Assembly: GCF_900174585.1 (NCBI RefSeq)
Contig: NZ_FWPT01000006.1
Location: 248,001-312,000, forward strand
Direction of reading: 5' to 3'
From: Parendozoicomonas haliclonae
GTDB lineage: Bacteria; Pseudomonadota; Gammaproteobacteria; Pseudomonadales; Endozoicomonadaceae
DNA length: 64,000 nucleotides
In this document: in pieces, positions 8,723 through 22,762 of the stretch
How positions within the stretch are numbered: position 1 is the stretch's first letter
Layout: every line of letters starts with the position of its first letter
The notes under the pieces: generated by a model
What the model saw: the letters and a program-made list of their open reading frames with translations, nothing else
What the model was told of the DNA's origin: nothing
Databases searched by the model: none
Program-made: the position numbers and the translations under genes

Positions 8723-10342
8723 TTAGTGCTTGATGATATAAATGTCGCGGGAGAACACATTGTCTTCTGGGTTATTCAGCGGATAACCACCCACATAAGG
8801 CTTCACCAGACGGCTGGAAACGTACTGATAGATTGGCGCCGCAGGCATATCCTTGGCGTAAACCTGTTCAGCCTTTTCGTAAACCAGACCACGCTTGCCT
8901 TCATCGATAGTGGTTTTGGCCTTTTCCAGCAGGGCGTCATACTCTGAGTTTTTCCACTTGGCATCGTTCAGGTCGCTGTAGCTGGCCCACAGGCTGAGCA
9001 TGGTAGATGCTTCGTTGTAGTCGCCCAGCCAGCCGGCACGGGTAATGTCGAAGTCGCCCTGACGACGGGTGTCGAGGAAGGTCTTCCACTCTTCGTTACG
9101 CAGGGTGACTTTCACACCCAGAGCCTGTTTCCACATCTGGGAGATGGCGATAGCCACTTTTTTGTGGGATTCGCTGGTGTTGTACAGCAGCTCAACTTCC
9201 AGAGGGTTGCCCTTGTCGAAACCGGCTTCAGACAGCAGACGCTTGGCTTCGGTTTCACGCTCTTTCTGGTTCATCTTTTCCCAGGCCAGGTTTGGCTTAA
9301 CAAAGCCATTCACGGAATCCGGGGTAAAGCTGTAAGTTGGTTTTTCGCCCTGGCCAACAACGAAGTTGGCAATCGCGTCACGGTTGATGGCATAGGCCAG
9401 AGCCTTACGCACACGAACGTCATTGAATGGTGCACGCTCAGTGTTGAAGGTGTAGTAGTAGGTACCAATCTGTGGAGTGATCTTCACTTCACCAGGGATA
9501 TCCTTCTTGAGGCTCTTGAAGTGCTCCAGAGGAATCTCGTTGGTCATATCCACTTCACCAGCCTTGTAGCGGTTCAGCTCAGAGGTCTGGGAAACGATTG
9601 GCAGATAGTGAACTTCGTCAACAACAGTCTTGTCGTTGTTCCAGTAGTGCGGGTTACGCTTGGCGATAATGCGCTCGTTCACCACCCACTCTTCCATGGT
9701 GTAGGCACCGTTGGAAACAATGTTCTCGGCACGGGTCCACTGATCACCATGCTTCTCGATCACTTTTTGTGGAGTCGGGAAGGTAGTGTAGTGAGCCAGC
9801 AGTTTAGGGAAGAATGGCACAGGTGCTTTCAGGGTTACCTGGAAGGTTTTGTCATCAACAGCCTTTACACCCAGCTCGGATGGGTCCATATCGCCGGCAA
9901 CGACTTCATCAGCATTCACGATGCCTGGGATCTGCATGTACCAGGAGTACTTGGAAGCTGTGGCCGGGTTAACAGCGCGCTGGAAAGCGTATACGAAATC
10001 ACCGGCTGTTACAGGATCACCGTTGGACCAGCGAGCGCTTTCACGCAGCTTGAAGGTGTATACCAGACCATCGTCGGAGATAGTCCAGCTTTCAGCGGTA
10101 CCTGGAATGGTATTGCCGTTACCATCCTGAGTTACCAGACCTTCAAAAAGGTCACGGGCAACATAGCCGCCAGGAGTACCTTCGATTTTTTGAGGGTCGA
10201 GAGAGGCCGGCTCGGAGCCAATGCCACGACGGAATACCTGATCTTCTGCCAGCTGGGTGCCCGCAGGTACTTCTGCGGCCTGAGCAGGCAGAGTTGCACT
10301 AATAGCCATCGCCAGACTGGCGAACGCAATCATTTTTTTCAT
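8723..10342 (-). CDS. oppA: periplasmic oligopeptide-binding protein OppA
   Basis: 539 residues. SBP family 5 binding protein that captures peptides in the periplasm and delivers them to OppBC. It has a type I signal peptide (MKKMIAFASLAMAIS, cleavage likely after PAQA) and no lipobox cysteine. Family signatures include SEPASLDP near the mature N-terminus and a central NGAYTMEEW stretch. First gene of the operon; AAGG lies seven bases before ATG. Peptide specificity cannot be read from sequence. Confidence 0.94.
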   Translation of the reverse strand: MKKMIAFASLAMAISATLPAQAAEVPAGTQLAEDQVFRRGIGSEPASLDPQKIEGTPGGYVARDLFEGLVTQDGNGNTIPGTAESWTISDDGLVYTFKLRESARWSNGDPVTAGDFVYAFQRAVNPATASKYSWYMQIPGIVNADEVVAGDMDPSELGVKAVDDKTFQVTLKAPVPFFPKLLAHYTTFPTPQKVIEKHGDQWTRAENIVSNGAYTMEEWVVNERIIAKRNPHYWNNDKTVVDEVHYLPIVSQTSELNRYKAGEVDMTNEIPLEHFKSLKKDIPGEVKITPQIGTYYYTFNTERAPFNDVRVRKALAYAINRDAIANFVVGQGEKPTYSFTPDSVNGFVKPNLAWEKMNQKERETEAKRLLSEAGFDKGNPLEVELLYNTSESHKKVAIAISQMWKQALGVKVTLRNEEWKTFLDTRRQGDFDITRAGWLGDYNEASTMLSLWASYSDLNDAKWKNSEYDALLEKAKTTIDEGKRGLVYEKAEQVYAKDMPAAPIYQYVSSRLVKPYVGGYPLNNPEDNVFSRDIYIIKH

Positions 10343-10763
10343 TCTGCGCCTTACTTATCAATTTAGTTATATTCCCCACACACTGGTCTCTCGAAAACGC
10401 TGAGAGTAGGTAATGGGAGGTAGTTGGCTGCAGTGCGGCAATTCACGTGGTCCACACTTGCGTATCAAGTCATGAACAATCCCTGTTTCTCTAGACGCAG
10501 CATCTCGCAATACAACTGTTACAACAGAGGTGTATAGTCGCAGTGCGGAGCGCTGCGAAAAGGATGCAATTTGCGTCTGTACTACACACTATATCTTCAG
10601 AAAACTCTTACGAGCAAGCGGAAAATCTTGATAAAAATCAAAAAGCTGCATGTTTTCAGGGGATATTTTTGTAGTGGGGTTTTTATTGGCGCATTTTTCC
10701 GGTTTGATTGCTGTTTTTAGATAAAAGACGGCGTTTATCTATTGGGAAGGAGAAGGCTTGTAT
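10343..10763. promoter_or_regulatory. divergent oppA/tag regulatory region
   Basis: 421 bases without a gene. It should contain the promoters of the opp operon and of tag. It holds a perfect FNR-type palindrome, listed separately. No other repeat or operator was recognised. Confidence 0.55.
10628..10641. promoter_or_regulatory. FNR/ANR-type box TTGATAAAAATCAA
   Basis: Matches TTGAT-N4-ATCAA at all ten conserved positions. It lies 123 bases before tag and 286 before oppA, so it could serve either promoter. Confidence 0.55.
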
Positions 10764-11354
10764 ATGGATATTACTGATAATCAGCGATGTGGATGGTGTC
10801 ACAGTGATGAGTTGTATCGTATATATCACGATAATGAGTGGGGTGTCCCCTGCCGGGATGACCAGACTCTGTTCGAGTTTCTGATCCTTGAGGGAGCGCA
10901 GGCGGGTCTTTCCTGGATTACCGTTTTGAGAAAGCGGGAACATTACCGTGAAGTCTTTGATCAGTTTGATCCGGTCAAAATTGCGGCCTATGGTCCAGAG
11001 AAAGTTGAAGAGCTGCTGCAGGATCCCGGCATTATTCGCAACAAGCTGAAAGTGAACAGTGCCATCCGCAATGCCAAAGCATTCCTGAAAATTCAGGAAA
11101 AGCATGGCTCATTCGCTGAATACATCTGGTCTTTTGTGGACGGAAAACCTATCCAGAACAATTTTGAGACTCTGGCTGATGTTCCGGCGTCTACCGAGAT
11201 ATCCGACAGAATGAGCAAGGCGTTGAAGAAAGACGGCTTTAACTTTGTCGGCTCAACCATCTGCTATGCCTTTATGCAGGCGACAGGAATGGTGAATGAC
11301 CATATTCAATCCTGTCACCGTTATCAGGCATGCAAGGATTTGGCAGAGTCTTAA
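10764..11354 (+). CDS. tag: DNA-3-methyladenine glycosylase I
   Basis: 196 residues from the ATG at 10764. Removes 3-methyladenine from alkylated DNA in base excision repair. The zinc-site residues of the Tag family are visible: Cys in RCGWC near the N-terminus, and His and Cys in HIQSCHRYQAC near the C-terminus. The base-recognition Glu in LEGAQAGLSW is present, as is the family YHDNEWG block. A TTG at 10758 with AAGGAG five bases upstream is an alternative start adding two residues. Its 3' end overlaps the convergent gene by four bases. Confidence 0.93.
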   Translation: MDITDNQRCGWCHSDELYRIYHDNEWGVPCRDDQTLFEFLILEGAQAGLSWITVLRKREHYREVFDQFDPVKIAAYGPEKVEELLQDPGIIRNKLKVNSAIRNAKAFLKIQEKHGSFAEYIWSFVDGKPIQNNFETLADVPASTEISDRMSKALKKDGFNFVGSTICYAFMQATGMVNDHIQSCHRYQACKDLAES

Positions 11355-12052
11355 GCCGGCTCAACGTTGACGTGATTTTCACCCACGCTGAAGGCTATAA
11401 GACGACTAAGTTCACACAGGCTGCGGCCGCTTTGCTGCTGCAGCTCGTTAAAGAAAGCCTGAATTGCTTTCAGGCTGCGCTGACTGGTCAAACCGCCCTC
11501 AATCACTTCTTGCTCGCGCAGGTAAGCTTCTACATCTCGGCTCAGCAGGAAGGTATCTTTGCCGAGGAAGCGCAGGGCATAAGGGCCAATATTGCCCCCT
11601 AGGCGGCTACCGTGCTTTTTCAGGTAACTCCAGAGGCCAATGATGTCTGACTCCGGCCACTGGGCAATAAACTCGGCAAAGCTGCCTTCCCGTTCACGGA
11701 CATCGTGAATAAAAAAGGCATTGTCCCGAATGCTCCAGACCTTTTTCAGGTTTCGGATAATGCGCGGGTCGGTGGCTTTTCGCTCCAGCATCTCGTCCGG
11801 CATCATCAGCAGTTTATCCACATCAAAGCCCCAGAATACTTCTTCAAAGGCGGGCCACTTGTTATCCACCACTCTCCAGACAAAACCGGACTGAAACACC
11901 TTGCGGGTAAACTCTGCCAGAAACCGGTCTTCAGGCAGTTTATTTAGCTGAGGGTCAGGAAGTGAGATGGTCAGCAGAGCTTCCAGATTGTCATCCCCGC
12001 CTTTGCGAATGGAGGCAAGCTGGTAGATCTTTTGAAAGTTGGTCAGTGGCAT
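11351..12052 (-). CDS. divergent Tag-family (methyladenine glycosylase superfamily) protein
   Basis: 233 residues. Overall similarity to the Tag fold (FQSGFVWRVVDNKW, RIIRNLKKVWSIRDNA, GSFAEFI) points to the methyladenine glycosylase family. It differs from the neighbouring Tag at key points: no N-terminal CGWC, no C-terminal HxxxC zinc pair, and Lys where Tag has its base-recognising Glu (RKVFQSG against LEGAQAG). Glycosylase activity on 3-methyladenine is therefore doubtful; DNA repair or binding is plausible. Arranged tail to tail with tag. Confidence 0.8.
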   Translation of the reverse strand: MPLTNFQKIYQLASIRKGGDDNLEALLTISLPDPQLNKLPEDRFLAEFTRKVFQSGFVWRVVDNKWPAFEEVFWGFDVDKLLMMPDEMLERKATDPRIIRNLKKVWSIRDNAFFIHDVREREGSFAEFIAQWPESDIIGLWSYLKKHGSRLGGNIGPYALRFLGKDTFLLSRDVEAYLREQEVIEGGLTSQRSLKAIQAFFNELQQQSGRSLCELSRLIAFSVGENHVNVEPA

Positions 12053-12109
12053 GATGGCGGCAATTGTTTGATGGTATACCGTTGATCATACCCGCAAATG
12101 AGGTAATAA

Positions 12110-12134
12110 AAAGCCGGTCGTGATGACCGGCTTT
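12110..12134 (-). terminator. rho-independent terminator of the mgl operon
   Basis: Ten-bp perfect stem AAAGCCGGTC around GTGAT, followed on the minus strand by TTTTTATT. Located 20 bases after the mglC stop. Confidence 0.85.
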
Positions 12135-12154
12135 ATGACACAGGAGACAGCGGT

Positions 12155-13165
12155 TTACTTCTTGCCGTTGTACTTCATGGAATCAAGAGCCACCGCGAAT
12201 ACGATGATGCCGCCTTTGATGATGTACTGCCAGTATGGGCTTACGCCGATGTAAGTCATACCGTAGTTGATGATGGTGAAGATAAATACACCGGTCACAA
12301 CACCGGATACACGGCCTACACCACCGGCAAAGGATACACCGCCGACCACACAGGCTGCGATGGCATCAAGCTCGTACAGGAAGCCCAGGTTGTTGGTCGC
12401 AGAGCCGACACGGCCAGCTTCCAGCATACCTGCGAAAGCGTAGAACACGCCGGACAGGGCATACACAATCAGCAGAGTACGGGCAACGTTAACACCGGAA
12501 ACCTTGGCGGCTTCAGGGTTGCCGCCAACAGCGAACAGGTTTTTACCGAAGGTGGTTTTATTCCACAGCACCCAGGTAAATACGATGGCAATAGCTGCGT
12601 AGAAGGTGATGTAGGAGAGGCGGAAGCCACCAATCCGGATAAAGCCCTGGGTAAATTCAGAGAACGCTGGATCAAAGCCGGCAATCGGTGATGCACCGAC
12701 ATAGTCAAAGTACAGAGAGTTGATACCGTAAACGATGATCATGGTGCCAAGGGTGGCAATAAACGGCACAACCTTGAGCTTGGCAACGATCAGGCCGTTT
12801 ACCAGACCAATCAGAGCACCAATGGAACAAACGATCAGAATCACCACAGGAATGGGCACTACGCCCAGTTCCGGGAACACCTTGTTTACGTTGGACATCG
12901 CCTGCAGCAGGGTTGCGGAGATAACCGCAGCCAGACCCACCTGACGACCTGCAGAAAGGTCTGTACCCTGGGTCACAATCAAGCCGGCAACACCCAGTGC
13001 GATAATGATACGCACAGACGACTGAGTCAGGATGTTACTCAGGTTACGCAGGCTCAGGAAGGAAGGTTCCTGGATAATAATCACGGCCAGCAGGATCAGC
13101 AGTACCGCATAGATACCGCCTTTCTTTAGTAGCTCAAGCGGCTGATTTCTTTTTACAGCGTCCAT
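12155..13165 (-). CDS. mglC: galactose/methyl-galactoside ABC permease MglC
   Basis: 336 residues. Inner-membrane permease of the MglBAC importer, with eight to ten hydrophobic segments and the BPD_transp_2 features LSAGRQVGLAA and AVGGNPEAAKVSGV. Last gene of the operon, 28 bases after mglA. The substrate assignment rests on mglB having a galactose-binding-protein character and on the adjacent gal genes. Confidence 0.93.
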   Translation of the reverse strand: MDAVKRNQPLELLKKGGIYAVLLILLAVIIIQEPSFLSLRNLSNILTQSSVRIIIALGVAGLIVTQGTDLSAGRQVGLAAVISATLLQAMSNVNKVFPELGVVPIPVVILIVCSIGALIGLVNGLIVAKLKVVPFIATLGTMIIVYGINSLYFDYVGASPIAGFDPAFSEFTQGFIRIGGFRLSYITFYAAIAIVFTWVLWNKTTFGKNLFAVGGNPEAAKVSGVNVARTLLIVYALSGVFYAFAGMLEAGRVGSATNNLGFLYELDAIAACVVGGVSFAGGVGRVSGVVTGVFIFTIINYGMTYIGVSPYWQYIIKGGIIVFAVALDSMKYNGKK

Positions 13166-13193
13166 AGCTTATCTACGCTCTTGGTAATTGAAA

Positions 13194-14705
13194 TTAGAGG
13201 AAGCGAGAGGCGAGGTTCAGAATCTCGCTCTGGCTGGTTTCCCTGGTGTTCACAATGCCGGCAACACGACCGTTACTCATAACCAGAATGCGGTCGGTTA
13301 CCCCAAGAAGCTCTGGCATTTCAGACGACACCATGATGATACCTTTGCCCTTGTTGGCGAGATCCAGCATCAGCTGATAGATCTCGAACTTGGCACCTAC
13401 GTCGATACCGCGGGTTGGTTCATCCATCATCAGAATATCGGGCTGGGTCAGCAGGCTGCGGCCGATAACCACTTTCTGCTGGTTACCGCCGGAGAGAGAG
13501 CCGATAGGTGTGTGCTTACCCGGTGTTTTTACGCGCATAGAATCGATTACCCACTGGGTATCGGAATCCATCTTTTTGTTACTCAGCAGGCCGAACTTTT
13601 CCTTGTAGGCGGAAATGTTATTGATCAGCGAGTTAAAGGTGATGTCCAGCGTGGCGTAGATACCTGTCGCCCGGCGTTCCTCGGTAATCAGGGCAAAGCC
13701 GTTCTGCATGGCTTCGTGAGGATTGTCGTTTTTAACAACCTTGCCGTTATGGCTGATGCTGCCAGCGTTGGTGCCGCGCAAGCCAAACAAGGCTTCAACA
13801 ACATCGGTACGGCGAGCGCCTACCAGACCGGCGATACCAAGAATCTCGCCATGACGCAGGTCGAAAGTCACATCCTGAATAGATGGCTGGTTGGACGCGG
13901 TCAGACCTTTGACTTCAAGTGCGATGTCGCCTGGCGTATTGGTCTTGGCCGGGAAGCGCTGCGTGAGTTCACGTCCCACCATCATATTAATAATTTTATC
14001 CATATCCAGTTCAGCGAGCGGGCGGGTATCTACCCACTGGCCGTCACGGAGGATGGTAATTTCGTCACACAGCTCAAAGATCTCTTCCATCTTGTGGGAG
14101 ATATAAACGATGCCGCAGCCGCGATCTTTAAGCTTGTTGATAATGGTGAAGAGGTGCTTCACCTCTTTCTCTGTCAGGGATGAGGTTGGTTCATCCATGA
14201 TCACAATCTTGGCGTTGTAGGAAAACGCTTTCGCAATCTCGACCATCTGTCGCTGAGAGACAGACAGGTCTGCGACTTTATCCTTCGGATCGACCCGGAT
14301 ATCCAGCTCATCAAAGATTGCTTTGGTGTCGTCGTACATCTTCTGCTGATCGACGAACAGACCTTTGAGCGGGTAACGACCCAGCCACACGTTATCCATA
14401 ACGGTGGTCTGCAGTACCTGGTTCAGCTCCTGGTGCACCATGGATATACCGTTATCCAAAGCCTCTTTGGATGTATTGAAATTGACGGGTTTGTCCAGGA
14501 AAAGGATTTCACCTTCGTCTTTTTCATAAATGCCAAACAGGCATTTGAGCAAGGTTGATTTACCGGCGCCATTCTCCCCCATCAGAGCATGAACGGAATG
14601 GGGTCTTATTCGCAGGTTAACCTTATCGAGGGCTTTTACGCCTGGGAATGACTTACTGACGTTTGTCATTTCCAGCAGCCACTCGGACTTCATTTGTTTA
14701 TCCAT
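13194..14705 (-). CDS. mglA: galactose/methyl-galactoside ABC ATPase MglA (tandem ATPase)
   Basis: 503 residues with two fused ATPase domains, the usual MglA/RbsA layout. Domain 1: Walker [10 protein letters not shown], signature [10 protein letters not shown], Walker [12 protein letters not shown]. Domain 2: degenerate Walker A (GLVGARRTD), signature LSGGNQQKV, Walker [12 protein letters not shown]. The degenerate second P-loop is normal for the family. Preceded by a 107-base gap with a hairpin after mglB. Confidence 0.94.
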   Translation of the reverse strand: MDKQMKSEWLLEMTNVSKSFPGVKALDKVNLRIRPHSVHALMGENGAGKSTLLKCLFGIYEKDEGEILFLDKPVNFNTSKEALDNGISMVHQELNQVLQTTVMDNVWLGRYPLKGLFVDQQKMYDDTKAIFDELDIRVDPKDKVADLSVSQRQMVEIAKAFSYNAKIVIMDEPTSSLTEKEVKHLFTIINKLKDRGCGIVYISHKMEEIFELCDEITILRDGQWVDTRPLAELDMDKIINMMVGRELTQRFPAKTNTPGDIALEVKGLTASNQPSIQDVTFDLRHGEILGIAGLVGARRTDVVEALFGLRGTNAGSISHNGKVVKNDNPHEAMQNGFALITEERRATGIYATLDITFNSLINNISAYKEKFGLLSNKKMDSDTQWVIDSMRVKTPGKHTPIGSLSGGNQQKVVIGRSLLTQPDILMMDEPTRGIDVGAKFEIYQLMLDLANKGKGIIMVSSEMPELLGVTDRILVMSNGRVAGIVNTRETSQSEILNLASRFL

Positions 14706-14747
14706 AGGGGGGAACCCTTGGTGTGCTTATCCAGGTCAGGCAGAAGG

Positions 14748-14780
14748 TCTGGGCTCTGGATAATAATCCAGAAGCCCAGA
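14748..14780 (-). terminator. mglB-mglA intergenic hairpin
   Basis: TCTGGGCT-CTGGA pairs with TCCAG-A-AGCCCAGA around TAATAA. It probably stabilises mglB mRNA or causes partial termination, favouring binding protein over ATPase. Confidence 0.55.
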
Positions 14781-14812
14781 ATCGGCAGGTCAGGTCGCTA
14801 TGAGGTCAACTC

Positions 14813-15784
14813 TTAGAGAGAGCTCTTTTCAACGGCAACATAAGGAACGCGAACAATCTTGTTCTCGATCTTCCACTCGGTGCCTTCAGCGGCAGGTTTG
14901 CCGTTGGCCAGGTTACGGGTCAGTTCAACAGTGGCGCGCGCCTGGTTGTCACCGTCGTTCAGTACGGTACCGGCCATTTCGCCGCTCTTGATCATGGCGA
15001 TAGCTTCAGGAAGAGCGTCTACACCGTAAACAGGGATGGAGGTCTTGCCAACAGCCTTCATGGCTTCAACAGCACCCATTGCCATACCATCGTTGTTGGA
15101 GATAACCACTTCGATTTTCGCTGCGTTAGGGCCGGAGAACCATGCGTCTACCTTATCCTTGGCCATGGCGGTATCCCACATACCGGTATCCATGTGCAGT
15201 TCTTCGGTAGCGAAGCCTTTATCGTTCAGGGTCTTGGTTACGTACGTGGTACGTGCTTCGGCATCTGGATGGCCTGGCTCACCTTTCAGCAGAACGTACT
15301 GGATCTTGCCGTCTTTGTTCAGGTCCCACTGTGGGTTGGCTGCCCACTGTTTGGCGATCATTTCGCCCTGGATGATGCCGGACTCCTTGGAGTCGGTACC
15401 TACGTAGTAAGCTTTTTCATAGCTGGCCAGTACGTCTGCGGAAGGTTCCTTGTTGAAGAACACAACAGGAACGTCGTCGTACTTGGCTTTCTGGATAATG
15501 GTTGGAGCAGCAGCCGGGTCAACCAGGTTGATTGCCATGGCCTTCACACCACGTGCCAGCATAACGTCCACCTGGTCGTTCTGCATGGACTGGCTGTTCT
15601 GGGAGTCGTTCATCAGCAGTTTGAGGCTGTCGTCCTTGGCGGCTTCAGCTTCAATGGCCTGACGCACGATAGACATGAAGTTATCGTCGTACTTGTAGAT
15701 GGTAACACCAAGGGTGGTCGCTTGAGCGGAGCCTGCCAGCATCATACCGGCGGACAGGGCGGCCATAGCAAAGACTTTTTTCAT
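14813..15784 (-). CDS. mglB: periplasmic D-galactose/D-glucose-binding protein MglB
   Basis: 323 residues. Captures galactose or glucose in the periplasm for MglAC and may serve a chemoreceptor. Signal peptide [22 protein letters not shown]. The calcium-binding loop typical of galactose-binding proteins (DLNKDGKIQ) is present, which distinguishes it from ribose- or xylose-binding relatives. Late NNDGMAMG and GVDALPEA blocks fit the family. First gene of mglBAC. Confidence 0.95.
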   Translation of the reverse strand: MKKVFAMAALSAGMMLAGSAQATTLGVTIYKYDDNFMSIVRQAIEAEAAKDDSLKLLMNDSQNSQSMQNDQVDVMLARGVKAMAINLVDPAAAPTIIQKAKYDDVPVVFFNKEPSADVLASYEKAYYVGTDSKESGIIQGEMIAKQWAANPQWDLNKDGKIQYVLLKGEPGHPDAEARTTYVTKTLNDKGFATEELHMDTGMWDTAMAKDKVDAWFSGPNAAKIEVVISNNDGMAMGAVEAMKAVGKTSIPVYGVDALPEAIAMIKSGEMAGTVLNDGDNQARATVELTRNLANGKPAAEGTEWKIENKIVRVPYVAVEKSSL

Positions 15785-15870
15785 TTTTTTGTTCCCAAAG
15801 TAATGACAGTTCTTAGTTGCTGCTCGTTGATTGACGGGATTTATCTTAAATGTTGGTGTTTTCCGAAATC

Positions 15871-15884
15871 CTGATGCAAATCAA
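15871..15884. promoter_or_regulatory. FNR-type box CTGATGCAAATCAA upstream of mglB
   Basis: Nine of ten conserved positions match TTGAT-N4-ATCAA. It lies 86 bases before the mglB start within the 245-base lacZ-mglB gap. Confidence 0.4.
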
Positions 15885-15932
15885 AGGGCTGTGTGCGTTT
15901 TTATTGCTTTGTGTCAGCTTTTGCAGGATTTA

Positions 15933-15946
15933 TGAAAACGTTTGCT
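15933..15946. promoter_or_regulatory. GalR/LacI-type operator upstream of mglB
   Basis: TGAAAACGTTTGCT fits the LacI-family operator pattern TGnAAnCGnTTnCA except for the last base, with a central AAACGTTT palindrome. GalR/GalS operators control mgl in enteric bacteria. The same pattern precedes galT in this window. Confidence 0.6.
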
Positions 15947-16029
15947 TAATTGATACCACTTTTTCCTCTGTCCGACCAGAAGTGATCGTGATCGAACAGA
16001 GTACGTCATTTTTTTATGAGAGATATGCC

Positions 16030-20251
<4,222 letters not shown>

Positions 20252-20252
<1 letters not shown>

Positions 20253-21430
20253 TAACGGATAGCACCTTCCAGCTTGCTGGCGCCATCACAGGCCACACAG
20301 ACATACATATCCGCTTTCAGCCCTGTACGGTCTTCGTAATGTTCTTCAACAGCCTGACGTACGGTTTCCACATCACTTTCAGGAACCAGCGCAACGATAC
20401 AGCCACCAAAGCCACCGCCGGTCATGCGCACACCGCCATTGGAGATGGCAGCACCAACAATTTCAACCAGAGCATCAATCGCCGAAACGGTGATTTCAAA
20501 GTCATCGCGCATGGAAATGTGGGAGGCCGCCATCAGACGACCCATGTCAGCCAGGTTTCCGGAAGCCAAAGCTTCAGTGGCTGCCAGAGTACGGTCATTC
20601 TCGGTGATGACATGGCGTGCACGGCGGAAGGTGACATCATCCATCTGTGTGGAGTGCTGCTCCAACAGTGCCATATCGGCATCCCGCAGAGCTTTCACGC
20701 CCATAACCTGTGCAGCCTGCTCACACTGCTGACGACGAGTGTTGTATTCACTATCAACCAGGCCGCGCTTCACATTAGAGTTGATGATGACCACAGCGGA
20801 GCCGGCAGGAATGCTGATCGCTTTGGTTTCCAGAGAGCGGCAGTCCAGCAACAGCGCGTGACCTTCTTCGCCGGAGGCGGAGATCATCTGATCCATGATG
20901 CCGGTGTTGCTGCCGACGAAATTGTTTTCAGAGCACTGTCCGGCCAGTGCCAGCTCGCTGTTGCTGATAGCAATATCGCTCAGTGTACAGAGCGTCAGGC
21001 CGGTGACTGTCTCCAGTGAGGCCGATGAGCTGAGGCCGGTACCCTGTGGTACATTGCCGGCAATCACCAGATTCATGCCCCGCAGCTTGTAACCACTTTT
21101 GTGGAAAGCCTGTACCATGCCGCGCACATAGTTGCTCCAGAATTGGTCACCGGCCATCTTTTCCAGCGGCTGGTTCAGATCGAACTCGCTGCGACTGTTG
21201 TCGTAATCCGCAGCAACCAGAATAATTTTGTCGTCTTCCCGCAGGGACGCAGCTACGACAGTGCCGTAATCAATCGCACATGGCAGCACAAAGCCATCGT
21301 TGTAGTCGGTGTGCTCACCAATTAGATTGACTCGGCCTGGCGCCTGAAAAAAATGCTCAGCGGGCTTGCCGAAGGTCTCTTCAAAGGCTTTGGCTGTCTT
21401 TGCGATCAGCTGTTGATAACCAGCATTCAT
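20252..21430 (-). CDS. galK: galactokinase
   Basis: 392 residues. Phosphorylates galactose to galactose-1-phosphate. GHMP kinase motifs are present: the galactokinase signature [15 protein letters not shown] near residue 30, the P-loop-like [11 protein letters not shown], the catalytic Asp in GIMDQMIS, and the C-terminal MTGGGFGGC. It starts 25 bases after galT and overlaps galM. Confidence 0.96.
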
Positions 21431-21455
21431 TGTTATTGCTTCCAGAAAAGTAAAA

Positions 21456-22502
21456 TCAGGCGTCCAGATAATGTTGGTCAGGCAGATTGCGCAGACGTTC
21501 TGCGGCTTGCTCTGGTGTCAAATCCCGCTGCAGTTCGGCCAGCATCTCAAAGCCCACCATAAATTTGCGGACCGTGGCGGAACGCAGCAGCGGCGGATAG
21601 AAGTGCGCGTGCAGCTGCCAGGCTTCTTCATTGGCACCGTCGGTAAATGGCATGCCGTGCCAGCCCATGGAATAAGGGAAGGAGGTCTGGAACAGATTGT
21701 CGTAACGGGTGGTCAGGGCTTTGATAATCTCGGCCAGATTGTCGCGCTGGCTGTCGTCCAGTTTGTTGAGATGGGTAACTTTGAACTTGGGCAACAGCAG
21801 CGTCTCGAAAGGCCAGGCTGCCCACCAGGGCACCACGGCAATCCAGTCGTTGTTCTCAACTACGGTACGTTCACCGCTTGCAGACTCTTTCAGAGCGTAA
21901 TCAAGCAGCAGACAGGAGCCTTTCTCTTCCAGCCACTGTGTCTGACTTTCGTTTTCTTTACGGGCTTCATTGGGGAGGAAACTGGTGGCCCAGACCTGAC
22001 CGTGTGGATGCGGGTTAGAGCAACCCATGGCTGCGCCTTTGTTCTCGAAAACCTGCACCCATGCATGATTGTCACAAAGCTCTTCAACCTGTGCCGTCCA
22101 GGTATCGACGACATGACGAATCTCCTGGCTGGTCAGTTGCGGCAATGTCTTGCTGTGGTCTGGGGAGAAACAGATAACCCGTGCGACACCGGTTGCCGAT
22201 GACATACGAAACATGTCGTCTTTGGTTTCCGCATCCGGGGTATCGGTCATCAAGGCCGGGAAATCATTCGGGAAAACATAGGTGGAGGCATAGTCTGGGT
22301 TGTTATCACCGGTTACCCGCTCATTACGTGGGCACAGATAGCACTCCGGGTCATGGGTGACCTTTTCCGGTTGCACAGGCTTTTCCTGAGCACCCTGCCA
22401 GGGACGCTTGGCGCGATGGGGAGATACCAGAATCCAGTCGCCGTTCAGCAGGTTCTGGCGGCGGTGAGGATGATCGACAGGATCAAACGCAGACGATGAC
22501 AT
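21456..22502 (-). CDS. galT: galactose-1-phosphate uridylyltransferase
   Basis: 348 residues, the same length as E. coli GalT. Transfers UMP between UDP-glucose and galactose-1-phosphate. The active-site motif HPHGQVWA (catalytic second His) follows GCSN. Zinc-site cysteines appear in CYLCPRN. The start at 22502 gives [15 protein letters not shown], matching the family N-terminus; the frame extends 17 codons upstream. First gene of galTKM-lacZ. No galE is in the window, so epimerisation relies on a gene elsewhere. Confidence 0.95.
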   Translation of the reverse strand: MSSSAFDPVDHPHRRQNLLNGDWILVSPHRAKRPWQGAQEKPVQPEKVTHDPECYLCPRNERVTGDNNPDYASTYVFPNDFPALMTDTPDAETKDDMFRMSSATGVARVICFSPDHSKTLPQLTSQEIRHVVDTWTAQVEELCDNHAWVQVFENKGAAMGCSNPHPHGQVWATSFLPNEARKENESQTQWLEEKGSCLLLDYALKESASGERTVVENNDWIAVVPWWAAWPFETLLLPKFKVTHLNKLDDSQRDNLAEIIKALTTRYDNLFQTSFPYSMGWHGMPFTDGANEEAWQLHAHFYPPLLRSATVRKFMVGFEMLAELQRDLTPEQAAERLRNLPDQHYLDA

Positions 22503-22610
22503 GTTCAACACCTGAGTGAGTAGTTGTTCGTATTCGGGTTCGAAGTGAAACAATCTTAAACGTCGTTTGTGATTGTGTTTGTTGATCTATGCCATTATTT
22601 GAATGTTTTT

Positions 22611-22624
22611 TGAAATCGTTTTCA
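22611..22624. promoter_or_regulatory. GalR/LacI-type operator upstream of galT
   Basis: TGAAATCGTTTTCA matches TGnAAnCGnTTnCA completely. It lies in the 260-base divergent galT/galR gap, so it can control both the gal operon and the repressor gene. Confidence 0.7.
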
Positions 22625-22762
22625 AAGGTTTTTGTTGATGCATATTTGCGGGCAGGTGACATTTGGCCTGCGTCGGTGTTTTTGCTGTGAAATATGACAA
22701 AATATATGGATGCCGACGTATTCCTCTGCGGTATTGATTAAGTGACGGGCCAAGGATTTGTA

